Source: Polyangiaceae bacterium
GTDB taxonomy: Bacteria > Myxococcota_A > Polyangia > Polyangiales > Polyangiaceae
Length of the DNA stretch: 64,000 nt
Reading direction: 5' to 3'
NCBI GenBank assembly: GCA_041389725.1
Contig: JAWKRG010000002.1
Span: forward strand, 1,488,001-1,552,000
Shown piece after piece: positions 52,201 through 60,866 of the stretch. Every line of letters starts with the position of its first letter. Position 1 is the first letter of the stretch. The translations under genes were made by a program, and so were the position numbers. A model generated the notes under the pieces. That model did no database searches, was not told the DNA's origin, and saw nothing but the letters and a program-made list of their open reading frames with translations.

Positions 52201-52640
52201 GCCTCGCGGTACACCAGAGTTCCCGAGTCGAGATCCGCACCGACGGGCTTTGCTCCCAACACATCGGCGCGCTCACCCGCTCTGCGCCGAGTCACCGTGA
52301 GGCGCAGGGCCGGAAAGGTACTGATCCCCACGCTGTAGGGCTCCGTGGCGCTCGCCCCGACGAAGGCGCCGAGCTCGGTCCACTTCTTCTCCTGGGCTGC
52401 CCGCAGGCCTGGCGACGAGAAACCTGCGGCTTCCCTTTGAAAGCCGTCTCGTTCCGCGCGGGGCGCAAGCGCAGCCGAAAGCCGCGAGTCTGCCTTGGCG
52501 ATCGTCGCTGCCAAGGTCAACGTCGGCTGCGGCTCCGTGCCCGGCGTCGGCCCTTCGCCCGCCGACGAACTGCACGCCGCCGCGAACGCGATCCCCACCA
52601 AGGTCGAGAGCACCCATCGCACACTCGTCACGCCACCCAT
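49263..52640 (-). CDS. Kelch-repeat surface protein with MYXO-CTERM-like tail
   Basis: 1125 residues from the ATG at 52640 (MGGVTSVRW), which gives a lipoprotein-like signal (VGIAFAAACSSS). Residues about 30-280 are a domain of unknown type. Then come 12 kelch units of about 50 residues (pattern AMAYD..RxxVVLFGG..LGDTWTW.G..W), with unit 7 degenerate, enough for two beta-propellers. A Cys-rich region and Gly/Ala/Asp-rich linker follow, ending in GGCDCSTAP, a helix (HVAWLGLVLFAFA) and RRRRRG. This is the MYXO-CTERM sorting tail, though 12 residues follow the Arg cluster. The protein should be exported and surface-anchored. Confidence 0.85.
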   Translation of the reverse strand: MGGVTSVRWVLSTLVGIAFAAACSSSAGEGPTPGTEPQPTLTLAATIAKADSRLSAALAPRAERDGFQREAAGFSSPGLRAAQEKKWTELGAFVGASATEPYSVGISTFPALRLTVTRRRAGERADVLGAKPVGADLDSGTLVYREAYGDGVDAIVTASPSSFEELILFREATAHMRLEWTIELPSGIARGAMQPDGTLWFIDARGHMVLAVPKPFAVDSAGVRRDARLEWDDAAGVMAVSLDATDLTFPVLLDPAFDTTTWKQVGPVLPPGARVSHGMAADRARNQVVIFGGESNAGPLGDTVVWSPNHWSTLSPVHAPSARSSHAMVFDGARNEVVLFGGFGSGLKADTWTWDGSDWTNETPSTSPPARRAHAMAYDAARGKVVLFGGFGSAELGDTWTWDGSTWKQESPSSSPPARYEAAMAYDDVHGNVVLFGGVNQNAQPTNDTWIWNGSTWTDVSASAGTPPKARKRHSLAFDPSSGMVSLFGGSDDVDVRLGDTWSWNGSTWKAETPAPAPSVRELHAMAVDPAGGGVLLYGGGNGSALDETWTWKDAKWSTPQNPTPRAQTPMAFHQKEGQGVLYGADFWLRTDTWSQQSAAPLPPARLSPTMAYDAAHEQVVLFGGQTASLTFFDDTWLWNGVGWTEVVPAAKPGLRIGQAMAYDTAHSQVVLFGGRETSGTHLTDTWSWNGANWKQESPSTSPSARWFHAVAYDAARAEVVLFGGEFGIPLNDTWTWNGSTWTQKSPAASPGARAYHTMAYDLVRQRVVLFGGRNVGELGDTWSWDGTTWTQESPAASPSPRWRHAMAYDATRKQTVLFGGSGPVTTPGSSAALGDTWTLLSTAGGACTSTIECATGTCVDGVCCNTPCTGQCEACNLATSPGVCSPATGAPVGTRPACSSGGANVCAGKQCDGIDRTTCAALVGASVSCRAASCSNSVATVPASCDGAGQCPALSTVACTPYACNGAACGTTCANDTQCALGFVCNLSSSSCVPQPDAGTKDGAANDGSAGSGADAGTLDGGTAGGGGVAGDAGSAAAAGAGAQAGTSAGGSTASGGSGGFAAAADASPDAATSGGASEDGGCDCSTAPRGSSRHVAWLGLVLFAFARRRRRGVLSAERCGRPS

Positions 52641-52776
52641 CCCGATCTCCCGCGTCGCATACCGAGCCAAGCCTTCCACCTTATCAGCAAGCCGCCCACC
52701 TCGGCTAGCGGAGCGTTGCGCCCGGCCTTCCCCGCATTGACGAAGCGTGAGCCGTCTCGTATGCCTATTCATCAGC

Positions 52777-54333
52777 ATGACCCGCACAAGCATCCCAGCT
52801 GGACACGCGATCCTGGGATTGGCGGTCACGCTCGTTTTCGCTTCGTGCGGAAGCGAGCGCAGCGAAAACTCAGGCGGTTCCCCGTCGCTCGACGGCAGCA
52901 CTTCGGACGGCAGCACGGTCGATTCTGGCCCGGACGCCGGCACGGACTCCGAGGCTGGTCCGATCGACTCGGGTGCCGGAGACGCCGACGCGAGTCCGAT
53001 TTTGCATCGCGCCTGCACTGGTATCACTGACCTCTCTGGCTTCGTGGTTGCGCAAGAGGCCGGTACGGCCACGCCGGACGTCACTTCCCACACGGTCGTC
53101 TCGGGTGCGGGGCCGGCCCAACTCACGGTCGGTGCGTCGAACCTTGGTGGCGGCTACGTGAATCAACTCATCGTGGGAGGCATCGCGACTGGCAAGGACC
53201 TCTCCGGTCCGGTCTCGTCCCTCTATGGGCGCGGTTGTCAGGCCACGTTGCGTGATGCCCTACACGACGGCGTGTTCAACCCGACCCAAGCAGGGGCCAA
53301 TCGCTACGCGGGCACGGTTCGGCCGATCACCGCCGTCGGCGGCCCCGCGTTCGGTCTGACCCTGCCCCCACGGCCCGCCGCGCTCATGGGTCCCGGGGGA
53401 ACCACAGGCTACGACTTCATCCAGTATGAGGATCTATTCGCCGACGACTTCCCCAACGACGGTCAGAACTCGGACGCCGACGGATTCGACGATCCCGCCA
53501 GCGCGGGTCAAGCCGGCGAAGTCACGAGTCCTTTCGACTTCTCGGGCTCCTTGACCAACTGCAAGGACGTCGACCTCGACGGAGACGGCGCCAGCGACGT
53601 GGCCATCTCTTGCGTGCGCGACCGCTATCGATTCGCATTCGTGCGTGAGGGCGGAGACGTCATGAAGCAGTTTGGCCCCGGCACACCCGCATGGAAAGAC
53701 AAGCTCGGCGCGGTGGACATCAGCGTCGCGGCGCCGAGTGGCGTTCATCCGAGCACACCCGAGAACATGGCGGGGCTCGAACGGGCTTGGTCGGTCCGAA
53801 TCGATACCGACATCTGGGTGCCCGCGCACCGCTTCTATCTCGACGCGACGGGCGCGCTCGTGGGCGAAGCCCGCACGAATGCTCAATCGGATGTGTTTTT
53901 CAAACAGACTACCTTCTTCGACGAAAAAGCGAACGTGAAGCTCATGGCGGATGCAGCCCTCCCCGTGCCGAAGAATGTGGTCGCTGGGTCGCTCGTCGTT
54001 CTGTCGGACTCTACCGACCCGAGCCTGGGGGTTGCGCTCGGCTTCTACTTCCCACTCGTGGGCGTGAACCGCGACTCGATCAGCGCCTTCGATTGCGCCG
54101 GTTCCCCAAAGTACACCGACGCGCGCAACGTCATGTCGTACGTGAGCGACAACCCCGGCCGTGCAAGCGGCAAGATGAACCTCATCGCCCACAAGACCAC
54201 TCTGGTCGGCATCCTTTCGCCTGCCGAGACGGACGCTGACGTCTACGAGACGGTCGAAGGAGAGGTCTTCATCCTCGTCGGGACGCCCGCGGAGATCGCC
54301 GCGGCTGCGAAGGCCATCGATCAGGCGCTCTGA
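52777..54333 (+). CDS. Predicted lipoprotein of unknown function
   Basis: 518 residues from the ATG at 52777 (MTRTSIPAGHAILG), chosen over a GTG 10 codons upstream because it opens the signal; the lipobox is FASC. An Asp/Gly/Ser-rich linker (about 25-75) leads to a large domain of beta character without motifs I recognise. One short run (DVDLDGDGASDVA) resembles an EF-like calcium loop. It is divergent from the kelch gene, and 21 bp upstream of the RetSat-like gene. Confidence 0.7.
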   Translation: MTRTSIPAGHAILGLAVTLVFASCGSERSENSGGSPSLDGSTSDGSTVDSGPDAGTDSEAGPIDSGAGDADASPILHRACTGITDLSGFVVAQEAGTATPDVTSHTVVSGAGPAQLTVGASNLGGGYVNQLIVGGIATGKDLSGPVSSLYGRGCQATLRDALHDGVFNPTQAGANRYAGTVRPITAVGGPAFGLTLPPRPAALMGPGGTTGYDFIQYEDLFADDFPNDGQNSDADGFDDPASAGQAGEVTSPFDFSGSLTNCKDVDLDGDGASDVAISCVRDRYRFAFVREGGDVMKQFGPGTPAWKDKLGAVDISVAAPSGVHPSTPENMAGLERAWSVRIDTDIWVPAHRFYLDATGALVGEARTNAQSDVFFKQTTFFDEKANVKLMADAALPVPKNVVAGSLVVLSDSTDPSLGVALGFYFPLVGVNRDSISAFDCAGSPKYTDARNVMSYVSDNPGRASGKMNLIAHKTTLVGILSPAETDADVYETVEGEVFILVGTPAEIAAAAKAIDQAL

Positions 54334-54354
54334 GCGCAGTCGGACCACTGCCCC

Positions 54355-55869
54355 ATGCCCGAGCCCTCTCGCGACTTCGACGACTTGGTCATCGGTGCGG
54401 GCATGGCCGGGCTCGCTACCGGGGCGCTGTTGGCGCGCCAGGGCCGTCGCGTGCTGATGCTGGAAGCTCACGACACGCCGGGCGGCTACGCCCACACCTT
54501 CCGCATGGGCGAGTATCGCTTCTGCGCCCAGGTGCACTACATCTTCAACTGCGGCGAGGGCGAGCCCGTGCACGAGCTGCTGCGCCGCCTCGACCTGCAC
54601 GAGTCGGTGCGCTTCCTGCGCCTGGATCCCGAGGGCTACGATCACGTGGTCGTCGCTGGTGAGCGCTTTCGCATCCCCAACGGCCTGGAGAAGTTTCGGG
54701 ATCGCCTGACGCGACGCTTTCCCGAAGCCGCGCGACCCCTGCGCCGCTACTTCGACGCCATCATGCACATTGGACGCGAGCTCGATGTGCTTCCGCGCAA
54801 GCCGCAGTGGCGCGACTTGATCACCGCGCCGCTGCGCTTCCCACACTTGCTCCGCTATCGCAACTGGACGCTCCAACGCCTCTACGATCAGGTGCGCATG
54901 CCGCAGCGGCTACAGGCCGTGCTCGCTGGGCAGGCTGGCGACTACCTGCTGCCGCCTGAAGCCGTGTCGCTCTTGCTGCACGTGGCGCTGGTGCGCGGCT
55001 ACGACCGGGGCGCGTACTATCCCGAGAAGCACTACCAGCACTTGATCACCAGCATCGCCGACAGCATCCGCAACGCACCCGGTTGCCAGCTGCTACTCCA
55101 AACGGAAGTGGACCGCATTCTGGTGGAGAGCGGTCGCGTCGTCGGCGTGCGCACGCGGCAGGGCGACGTCCATCGCGCGCGGCGTTACATATCGAACCTC
55201 GACCCGCAGCGCATGGCGACGTTGATCGAACGCCGCCAGCTGCCCTCGCGCTACCTGGACAAGCTCCACTACGCCTACTCGGACAGCACGATCACGGTGT
55301 ACCTGGGGGTGCGCGGGCTGGATCTGCGCGACCACGGTTTCGGCTCCTACAACGTGTGGCACTACCCCCACGACGACCTGAACGCGATCTACCGTCGCCA
55401 GGCGAGCGGCGATCTTCGCGACCCATGGCTCTTCATGTCGACGCCATCGCTGCACACCCGCGAGCCCGGCATCTGTCCGCCCGGCACGCAAATCTTGGAG
55501 ATCGCGACGAGCGCGCCCTGGCAGCGCTTTCACGCGCTCCGCGAAAGTGATCGCAAACAGTACGAAGCGCAGAAGAAGCGCGCCCGCGACGACATCCTTC
55601 GCGTGGTGGAAGAGCGCTACGTGCCGAACCTGGGTCGCCACATCGTGCGCCGCGTGACGGGTACCCCCGCGACCAACGCGCGCTACTGCTGGGCGCCCGA
55701 AGGCAATGCCTACGGCGCCGCGCTCACCCCCGAGAACATGCACCCGACTCTGCGCTCCTTCGAAACGCCCTTCCGCAATCTGTGGCAAGTCAACGCCACC
55801 GCGGGCTACCCCAGCATCGCCGGCACCATCGGCGCAGCCATGACCCTGGTTGACCAAGAGCTGAGTTGA
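54355..55869 (+). CDS. FAD-dependent phytoene desaturase / retinol saturase-like oxidoreductase
   Basis: 504 residues. The N-terminal FAD-binding motif (VIGAGMAGLATGALLARQGRRVLMLE) is followed by the CrtI-family block DTPGGYAHTF, and the C-terminal FAD block reads VNATAGYPSIAGTIGAAM. The overall length and order match carotenoid desaturases and all-trans-retinol 13,14-reductase relatives. No carotenoid synthase (crtB) or other pigment genes are nearby, so the substrate is open. The enzyme is cytoplasmic or membrane-peripheral. It starts 21 bp after the lipoprotein gene. Confidence 0.9.
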   Translation: MPEPSRDFDDLVIGAGMAGLATGALLARQGRRVLMLEAHDTPGGYAHTFRMGEYRFCAQVHYIFNCGEGEPVHELLRRLDLHESVRFLRLDPEGYDHVVVAGERFRIPNGLEKFRDRLTRRFPEAARPLRRYFDAIMHIGRELDVLPRKPQWRDLITAPLRFPHLLRYRNWTLQRLYDQVRMPQRLQAVLAGQAGDYLLPPEAVSLLLHVALVRGYDRGAYYPEKHYQHLITSIADSIRNAPGCQLLLQTEVDRILVESGRVVGVRTRQGDVHRARRYISNLDPQRMATLIERRQLPSRYLDKLHYAYSDSTITVYLGVRGLDLRDHGFGSYNVWHYPHDDLNAIYRRQASGDLRDPWLFMSTPSLHTREPGICPPGTQILEIATSAPWQRFHALRESDRKQYEAQKKRARDDILRVVEERYVPNLGRHIVRRVTGTPATNARYCWAPEGNAYGAALTPENMHPTLRSFETPFRNLWQVNATAGYPSIAGTIGAAMTLVDQELS

Positions 55870-55881
55870 GCGAGTGCGGCT

Positions 55882-57840
55882 CTACAGTGCGTTTTCCAGC
55901 ATCTGGATGTCGCGTTTCAGGTCGTAGGCTTTGCGCGGGGACGGGAGGGGCGCCGCAGCGGGAGCGCTGGCTTCGGCGGCCTCGCGCCGCTTCATCTCCA
56001 ATACCAAGGTGGGCGGGTACTCGATCTGGTACTGGATCAGGAAGGTGCGCTTTTGCTTCGGCTCGAGCTTCAGCGGCCAGCGCAGGATGCCTTTGGAGTC
56101 GGGCTTCACATCGGGCGTGATCTTGACGCCGCTGATGACGATGTCCCGGTCCTCGGACACGGGCACGCGATCCGCAAGGGTCAGGTTCACCGCTTTGCCG
56201 GACAGGTTTTCGGCGCTGACCACGAAGGCGAGCTGCATCTGCGTGCGCTGCTTGCGCACCAGCGCGCTGCGCTTCTTGTCGAGCACGCGGGACAGCTTGA
56301 TCTGATCCGCGACCTTCAAGAACACGGAGAAGGGCTCACCATCCGCCACGAAGTCCAGGTTGGTCATGCCCAAGAACGCGCCCGCTTGGTACAGCGCGAC
56401 GTTGCCCGGCAAGAGCGACTGCCCGCTGTCGTTGAGCAGCTCGAGGGTTCGCGCCGCGTTCAAGGACTGCTCGGGCGCCGCGACGATCGCTTGCTTCGCT
56501 TTCAAGCTCGCGCGGCCCAAAGGCACGCGCACGGAGCGACCGTCAGCGCGCACCTTGGTCGCGCTGATGCCCTTGAACTGCGCGGTCGTGCCGCGCTGCT
56601 GCAAGCTCTGAAACAGCTCCACGGTCTTGCTCTGAATCACCTGCAGGTACTCGAAGTTCGTCTTGTAGCTCTCCTCGAAGCTGCTCCCGAGGCTCGCGCT
56701 CTGCACTCGCTTGTTCCACAGCCGATTTTGCCCCTGGAACGCAGCCTCCGCGCGCTGAAAGGAAGCCGAGCGTCGTTCGATGCTCTGGCTCGCGCCCCGC
56801 GTGTCGCCGAGGGTCAACGCTTTCAACTCCGGAATGCGCACGGACTCCGTCGACGACTGCGTCGAGAAGGTCAACTCCGCGTCGTCCCAGTTCTCGCCAG
56901 TCGCTTGGGTGACGACCGCATAGGACGTGAGCTCCACCGAAGCGCCGTCGCCAGAAGCACGAAGCTCGTGAGCGGCTTCCCAAGTTGCGCCGGGCAACAA
57001 GTAGCTTAGCTGCAGTTGGCTCTCGGCGGGGGCCGCAGCTTGCACCGTGACGAACACGTTCGTCTCTTCGAGCTGGCGCAGTCCGCGCAGATCTTCGAGG
57101 CGCTTGTTGCTGGCGGAGACTTTCGGCTCCAATGCTTCTCGCTGCGCCTTGACCGCGCGTCGGCCCTTGGCGATCTCGCGCATCTTCTTGCCGATGAACT
57201 CCACCACGTCGGCGTAGGTCCGCACGCCCACGCTGCCCGCCACGACCGCGCGGCCCGCCGCCGGCAGCTCCCCCGCCACCACGTCCTTGTTCAACTTGTC
57301 CAGGGAGAAGGCCTTGATGTCTTCGATCTGCGCGCTCTGTGCGTCGAGTACGGCGATCTCGTCATCGAGAGCCACTAAGCGTTCCGATAGCGCCCGCGCG
57401 TCGTTCTCGGCTTTGCGATAGCTCTTCTCGGTCGCACGCGCGAGGTAGCCGCGCACCACTTGCACGTCCAAGATGCGCCCCGCAGTGGTGGCGGCGCGCA
57501 CGGTGCCTTCGTCGACCCATCCGGGCAGGTGACGGAAGGCGTACACGGTCGCGGCAGTGGTGAGCGCGACCTTGCCTTCTCGCGACACCAGGGCGCGGTC
57601 CGAGTAGACAGTCACTTTCCGAATCGTCGACGTCACACCCACCGCATTCGGATCGTCGGCCATCGCAGCCGGCAATGCTCGGGGCGCGGAGGGATCCACT
57701 TCGGCGCTCGCCTCGAGGTTCGCTCTCGACGCTGGCGGCGGCGTGGCGCCCGTCTTTGCAGCACAGCCTGCAACCGTGCACAACCATGCCCCGAGACAAA
57801 GCTCTGCCCACCGCGTCCCAATCCGCTTGATCGCCATCAT
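55882..57840 (-). CDS. DUF4139/DUF4140-type exported protein
   Basis: 652 residues from the ATG at 57840, preceded by AGGA at a good distance; the longer frame upstream is not coding. A lipoprotein-like signal (LGAWLCTVAGCAAK) is followed by the DUF4140 N-terminal domain (VTVYSDRALVSREGKV, FRHLPGWVDEGTVRA), a coiled-coil section, and the DUF4139 domain ending with VLEMKRREAAE. Such proteins (mucoidy inhibitor A-like) occur widely with unknown function. It ends 12 bp from the RetSat-like stop (tail-to-tail). Confidence 0.82.
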   Translation of the reverse strand: MMAIKRIGTRWAELCLGAWLCTVAGCAAKTGATPPPASRANLEASAEVDPSAPRALPAAMADDPNAVGVTSTIRKVTVYSDRALVSREGKVALTTAATVYAFRHLPGWVDEGTVRAATTAGRILDVQVVRGYLARATEKSYRKAENDARALSERLVALDDEIAVLDAQSAQIEDIKAFSLDKLNKDVVAGELPAAGRAVVAGSVGVRTYADVVEFIGKKMREIAKGRRAVKAQREALEPKVSASNKRLEDLRGLRQLEETNVFVTVQAAAPAESQLQLSYLLPGATWEAAHELRASGDGASVELTSYAVVTQATGENWDDAELTFSTQSSTESVRIPELKALTLGDTRGASQSIERRSASFQRAEAAFQGQNRLWNKRVQSASLGSSFEESYKTNFEYLQVIQSKTVELFQSLQQRGTTAQFKGISATKVRADGRSVRVPLGRASLKAKQAIVAAPEQSLNAARTLELLNDSGQSLLPGNVALYQAGAFLGMTNLDFVADGEPFSVFLKVADQIKLSRVLDKKRSALVRKQRTQMQLAFVVSAENLSGKAVNLTLADRVPVSEDRDIVISGVKITPDVKPDSKGILRWPLKLEPKQKRTFLIQYQIEYPPTLVLEMKRREAAEASAPAAAPLPSPRKAYDLKRDIQMLENAL

Positions 57841-57966
57841 CGCTTTTCCTAGTTCGAGCCAGCGCGTATACGCACGAGCGCGCCGGAGGATCTCGAGGCC
57901 GATCCCAAAGCCTTCAGCCGCCCCGACGCGCGATCCCCGCTTGCCGATCCTTGGGTTGTTTGGGTC

Positions 57967-57999
57967 TCGCCCCACCGCGTCGCGGCCAGCTCCTCCCGC
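57967..57999. repeat. 33-bp dispersed intergenic repeat, copy 1
   Basis: This sequence (starting tcgccccaccgcgtcgcggc) recurs at 59905-59937 with 30 of 33 identical bases. Both copies lie in gaps flanking the CNNM and Uma2 genes. Confidence 0.7.
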
Positions 58000-58028
58000 A
58001 ATCCCCGAACCCGGCCGCACGCCCCCGC

Positions 58029-59135
58029 TCAGCCCTCGTCTTTGGGCTCGCTCGTATCCACCGGGGAGACGATGCCGAGCTCGAGCGCGCGCTTCTCCCA
58101 AATCTGGCGTGCCAAGAGCTGCATGTCCTCGGTCGCGTCGGACTCGTCTACGATTTCCATCCCTAGCAGGGTCTCGATGACGTCTTCCATGGTCACGATG
58201 CCAGCCATGCCTCCGAACTCGTCCACGACTAGTGCGATCTGTTCCCGCGCAGCCAGGAATCGCCGAAACAACTCGGGGATGGCCAGCGTGACCGGAACCA
58301 CGGGGATGTCCCGCATCAGCGATCGCAGAGGTCGCTCGCCTTCGCCGTTGACGATCGCGGTGAGCACGTCGCTCTTGAGCACGTACCCGACGACGCGATC
58401 CGTCTCGCCCTCGTATACCGGGATCCTGGAGACACGCAGGTCCGGGTTTTCGCGGTGGAATGTAGTGAGCGACCACTCTGCCGGCGCGGTCAACACGACC
58501 ATCCGCGGCGTCATGATGTGTCGCGCCTTGATCGTGCGGAAGCGCAGCAAGTTCGCGATGATCTCCGACTCACTGCGTTCAATCACACCCTCGCGTTCAC
58601 CGAGTTGCGCCATTGCCAGGAAGTCGCTACGCGACAGCACCGTCATCGATGCGTCCTTTTTCAACAAGCGGGTCAGCAGCTGACTCATCCAAACCAGCGG
58701 CGCGAAGGCGGCCAACAGCAATCCCAGTGACATCACGGTGAACGGCGCCAGCTCGCGCCAGTAGACCGCACCGAGAGTCTTGGGAATGATCTCCGACAGC
58801 ACCAAGATGCCCATGGTCATCGACGCGGGGACCGCGACAGACGTGATCATCGGGTGTGACTCGGCCCAGATCAGCGTCGCCTGCTCGCCCACGCCAATGG
58901 CGCCGGCAGTATGCGCGATGGTGTTCAGGGTCAGAATCGCGGCCAGCGGGCGATCGATGTCGGTCTTGAAGCTGTTCAGTTTGCGCCCCAGGGCTGCGCC
59001 TTCCGCCAGCTTGGTCTGTGCGTAGCTGGGGGTGACCGAGAGCAGGACCGCCTCCCACAAAGAGCACAGGAATGAAAACGCTATCGCGAGCGCAAAGAAC
59101 AGCAGCAGTAGACTCAGCATCGGATCCTCGAACAT
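58029..59135 (-). CDS. CNNM/CorB-type membrane protein (DUF21-CBS pair)
   Basis: 368 residues from the ATG at 59135; an upstream ATG adds 11 residues with no membrane character. The DUF21 (CNNM) membrane domain has four hydrophobic segments (about 5-170) and contains the conserved SEIIPKTLGAVYW. A paired CBS domain (about 200-340) includes MTPRMVV, YEGETDRVVGYV and VDEFGGMAGIVTMEDV. Homologues (CorB/CorC, YhdP) are linked to Mg2+ export and envelope stress. The C-terminal transporter-associated domain is missing, so it is a shorter member. Confidence 0.9.
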   Translation of the reverse strand: MFEDPMLSLLLLFFALAIAFSFLCSLWEAVLLSVTPSYAQTKLAEGAALGRKLNSFKTDIDRPLAAILTLNTIAHTAGAIGVGEQATLIWAESHPMITSVAVPASMTMGILVLSEIIPKTLGAVYWRELAPFTVMSLGLLLAAFAPLVWMSQLLTRLLKKDASMTVLSRSDFLAMAQLGEREGVIERSESEIIANLLRFRTIKARHIMTPRMVVLTAPAEWSLTTFHRENPDLRVSRIPVYEGETDRVVGYVLKSDVLTAIVNGEGERPLRSLMRDIPVVPVTLAIPELFRRFLAAREQIALVVDEFGGMAGIVTMEDVIETLLGMEIVDESDATEDMQLLARQIWEKRALELGIVSPVDTSEPKDEG

Positions 59136-59267
59136 GCAGGCACCACGCTGAGGCGCGGTCACGCCCAACGATAGCAGGAAGAAGTCCGCCGCCCCTTGCA
59201 GCGGCGGGTTCGTTTTCGCGCTGATTCAGGGCAAAAGCCGGCACGAACAATGGCCTGAGCGGGCTTT

Positions 59268-59888
59268 GTGCCGAGCGATCCCCTGCGCTACCCTGCCGTT
59301 GTGGATTCCGCGAAGACGCTCGCGACATGGGAGGATCTCATGGCACTCGCCGAGGGCGAAAACGCTGAGGTCATTCGCGGCGTTTTGGTCACGGCTCCTG
59401 CGCTTCTGCCGCGGCACTCGAGCGTACGGGGCAGGCTGCGGCGTCTGATCGGCGGCGCCTTCGACGACGATGATGGAGCAGGTGGTCCGGGCGGATGGTG
59501 GATCTTCCTCGAAGTCGACGTCAGGCTTTCCCCCCACGACATCGTTCGCCCCGACATCGCCGGCTGGCGCCGACAACGCTTGCCTGAACCCTGGGACATG
59601 CGTCCCATCGACGTGGTGCCCGACTGGATCTGTGAGATCATCTCCACCAGCAACGCGGGGCGTGACCGCGTCACCAAACGCGAACTCTACGCGAAGCACG
59701 GCGTTCTCCACTATTGGATCGCCGATCCGGTTGCGCGGACTCTCGAAACCCTCCGGCTCGACCCCGAAGCAGGGCACTGGGTCGATGCGGGCGCCTTCGA
59801 CGCCTCGGGCAGAGCTCGGATAGCGCCGTTCACCGCCATCGAGATCGATCTGTCGCGCGTGTTCCCGCCAGCCGCGACGGACGGCTGA
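59268..59888 (+). CDS. Uma2-family (DUF820) restriction endonuclease-like protein
   Basis: 206 residues from a GTG. The family layout is clear: VEIIRG-like start (AEVIRGVLV), DIVRPDIAGWR, then VPDWICEIISTSNAGRD and RELYAKHGVLHYWI, with catalytic-type D, E and K residues of a PD-(D/E)xK fold. Uma2 proteins are often multiplied in cyanobacteria and actinobacteria and their target is unknown. Here it is single, divergent from the CNNM gene. The last base pairs run into a copy of the 33-bp repeat. Confidence 0.88.
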   Translation: MPSDPLRYPAVVDSAKTLATWEDLMALAEGENAEVIRGVLVTAPALLPRHSSVRGRLRRLIGGAFDDDDGAGGPGGWWIFLEVDVRLSPHDIVRPDIAGWRRQRLPEPWDMRPIDVVPDWICEIISTSNAGRDRVTKRELYAKHGVLHYWIADPVARTLETLRLDPEAGHWVDAGAFDASGRARIAPFTAIEIDLSRVFPPAATDG

Positions 59889-59904
59889 CTCGGCTGGAGG
59901 GTCC

Positions 59905-59937
59905 CTCGCCCTACCGCATCGCGGCCGGCTCCTCCCG
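59905..59937. repeat. 33-bp dispersed intergenic repeat, copy 2
   Basis: This is the second copy of the sequence at 57967-57999, with three substitutions, just downstream of the Uma2 gene. Confidence 0.7.
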
Positions 59938-59966
59938 CGGCAAGCGCGGCCGCGATACGATGCATC

Positions 59967-60573
59967 ATGAACGGGGGTCGCGACGATTGTCGCCACGGCT
60001 TGCGGGGGCAAAGTCACCTCGGATCCCAGCGGTCTGCCGGGAGGGGGCAGTGGCGGTAGCGGCGCCGGCATTGGCGGCGTGGGCGCGTTCAGTGGCACCG
60101 GTGGCCTGCCAAGCACCGGCGCCACCGGCGGAGCAAGCGGTTCCGCCGGGGCGAGCGGCGCGTCGGGCACCGGCGCCACCGGGGACGGTGGAGCAAGCGG
60201 CTTCGCCGGAGCGAGCGGGGCAGGAGGAACCGGCGGTACCGGTGGCGCGGAGCTTGGGGTGCTGGGAAGTCGATGCAACACGAACGCCGACTGCATTGCG
60301 CCGCTGACTTGTTGGAATGCAGCAGACTATCCAGTCGGTCCCGCAAAGGGGATCTGCACCCAAGGCTGCAAGTCGGACCCGGGCGCTTGTGGAGCACTCG
60401 CACCGGGGGCGGTCTGCCAAGATGTGTTCGGCGTCCAGGTCTGTCTCGAGTCTTGTGTTCCCGACGGTGGCAACTCGAGCTTCGTTCCGACTAAGTGTCA
60501 GGGCCGACCGGAGTTGTGGTGCGTGACAGGGATTCTGTTCGACCAGTTCCGGCACGACGCCCATGGTTTGTGA
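59967..60573 (+). CDS. Lipoprotein with Gly-rich linker and Cys-rich domain; apparent frameshift at the start
   Basis: The open frame visible from GTG 60079 lacks a signal. Upstream in the same frame the translation reads TIVATACGGK, a good lipobox end, but no start codon exists there; an ATG at 59967 is out of frame by one base next to a run of five G (59972-59976). With one G removed the protein would begin MNGVATIVATACGG and run 201 residues. After the Cys comes a Gly/Ser/Thr/Ala-rich linker, then a Cys-rich domain (SRCNTNADCIAPLTCW) like those of other Sorangium-type lipoproteins. Either the base run is a sequencing error or the gene is inactivated or phase-variable. Confidence 0.6.
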
Positions 60574-60866
60574 CGAGTAGCAAAGCTGCAAGTCCTTGGT
60601 TTGGGCCCCCCCTTGACGTTTGCGCCACAGCCAGGCGTCGCGTCGCCGCAGCGGGCAGCTGAGGCGTGTCGCTTGCAGGACACACCCGTCGCCTGTAGCG
60701 AACACTTCGTTCACCACCCGATGCTCGGACGAAACACCCTTTCGCACGGCACCGCTCTTCAATTGTCGCAGGGCCGGAGTATCGCGACGACTCACCCTTG
60801 GTACGGGGATTGCACCGCGCGGCCGCGCGGGTCGAGGACGCTTCCCCTCGTCCGAAGGAGTTTCCC
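60574..60866. other. Non-coding gap between lipoprotein genes
   Basis: 293 bases. Short frames occur on both strands but none has the local codon bias or a motif. I see no repeat. Confidence 0.35.

Noticed and set aside
49788..53030. Plus-strand frames of 475 and 538 codons across the kelch gene
   Set aside because: They are the reverse reading of the kelch repeats and show no domain; the kelch frame explains the DNA.
53434..54876. Minus-strand open frame of 480 codons opposite the lipoprotein and RetSat-like genes
   Set aside because: It is antisense to two well-supported genes, has no motif or signal, and long antisense frames are expected at this GC content.
60498..60683. Minus-strand frame with several Cys and His residues in the gap after a lipoprotein gene
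   Set aside because: The residues do not form a known metal-binding motif and codon use is not typical of the genome.
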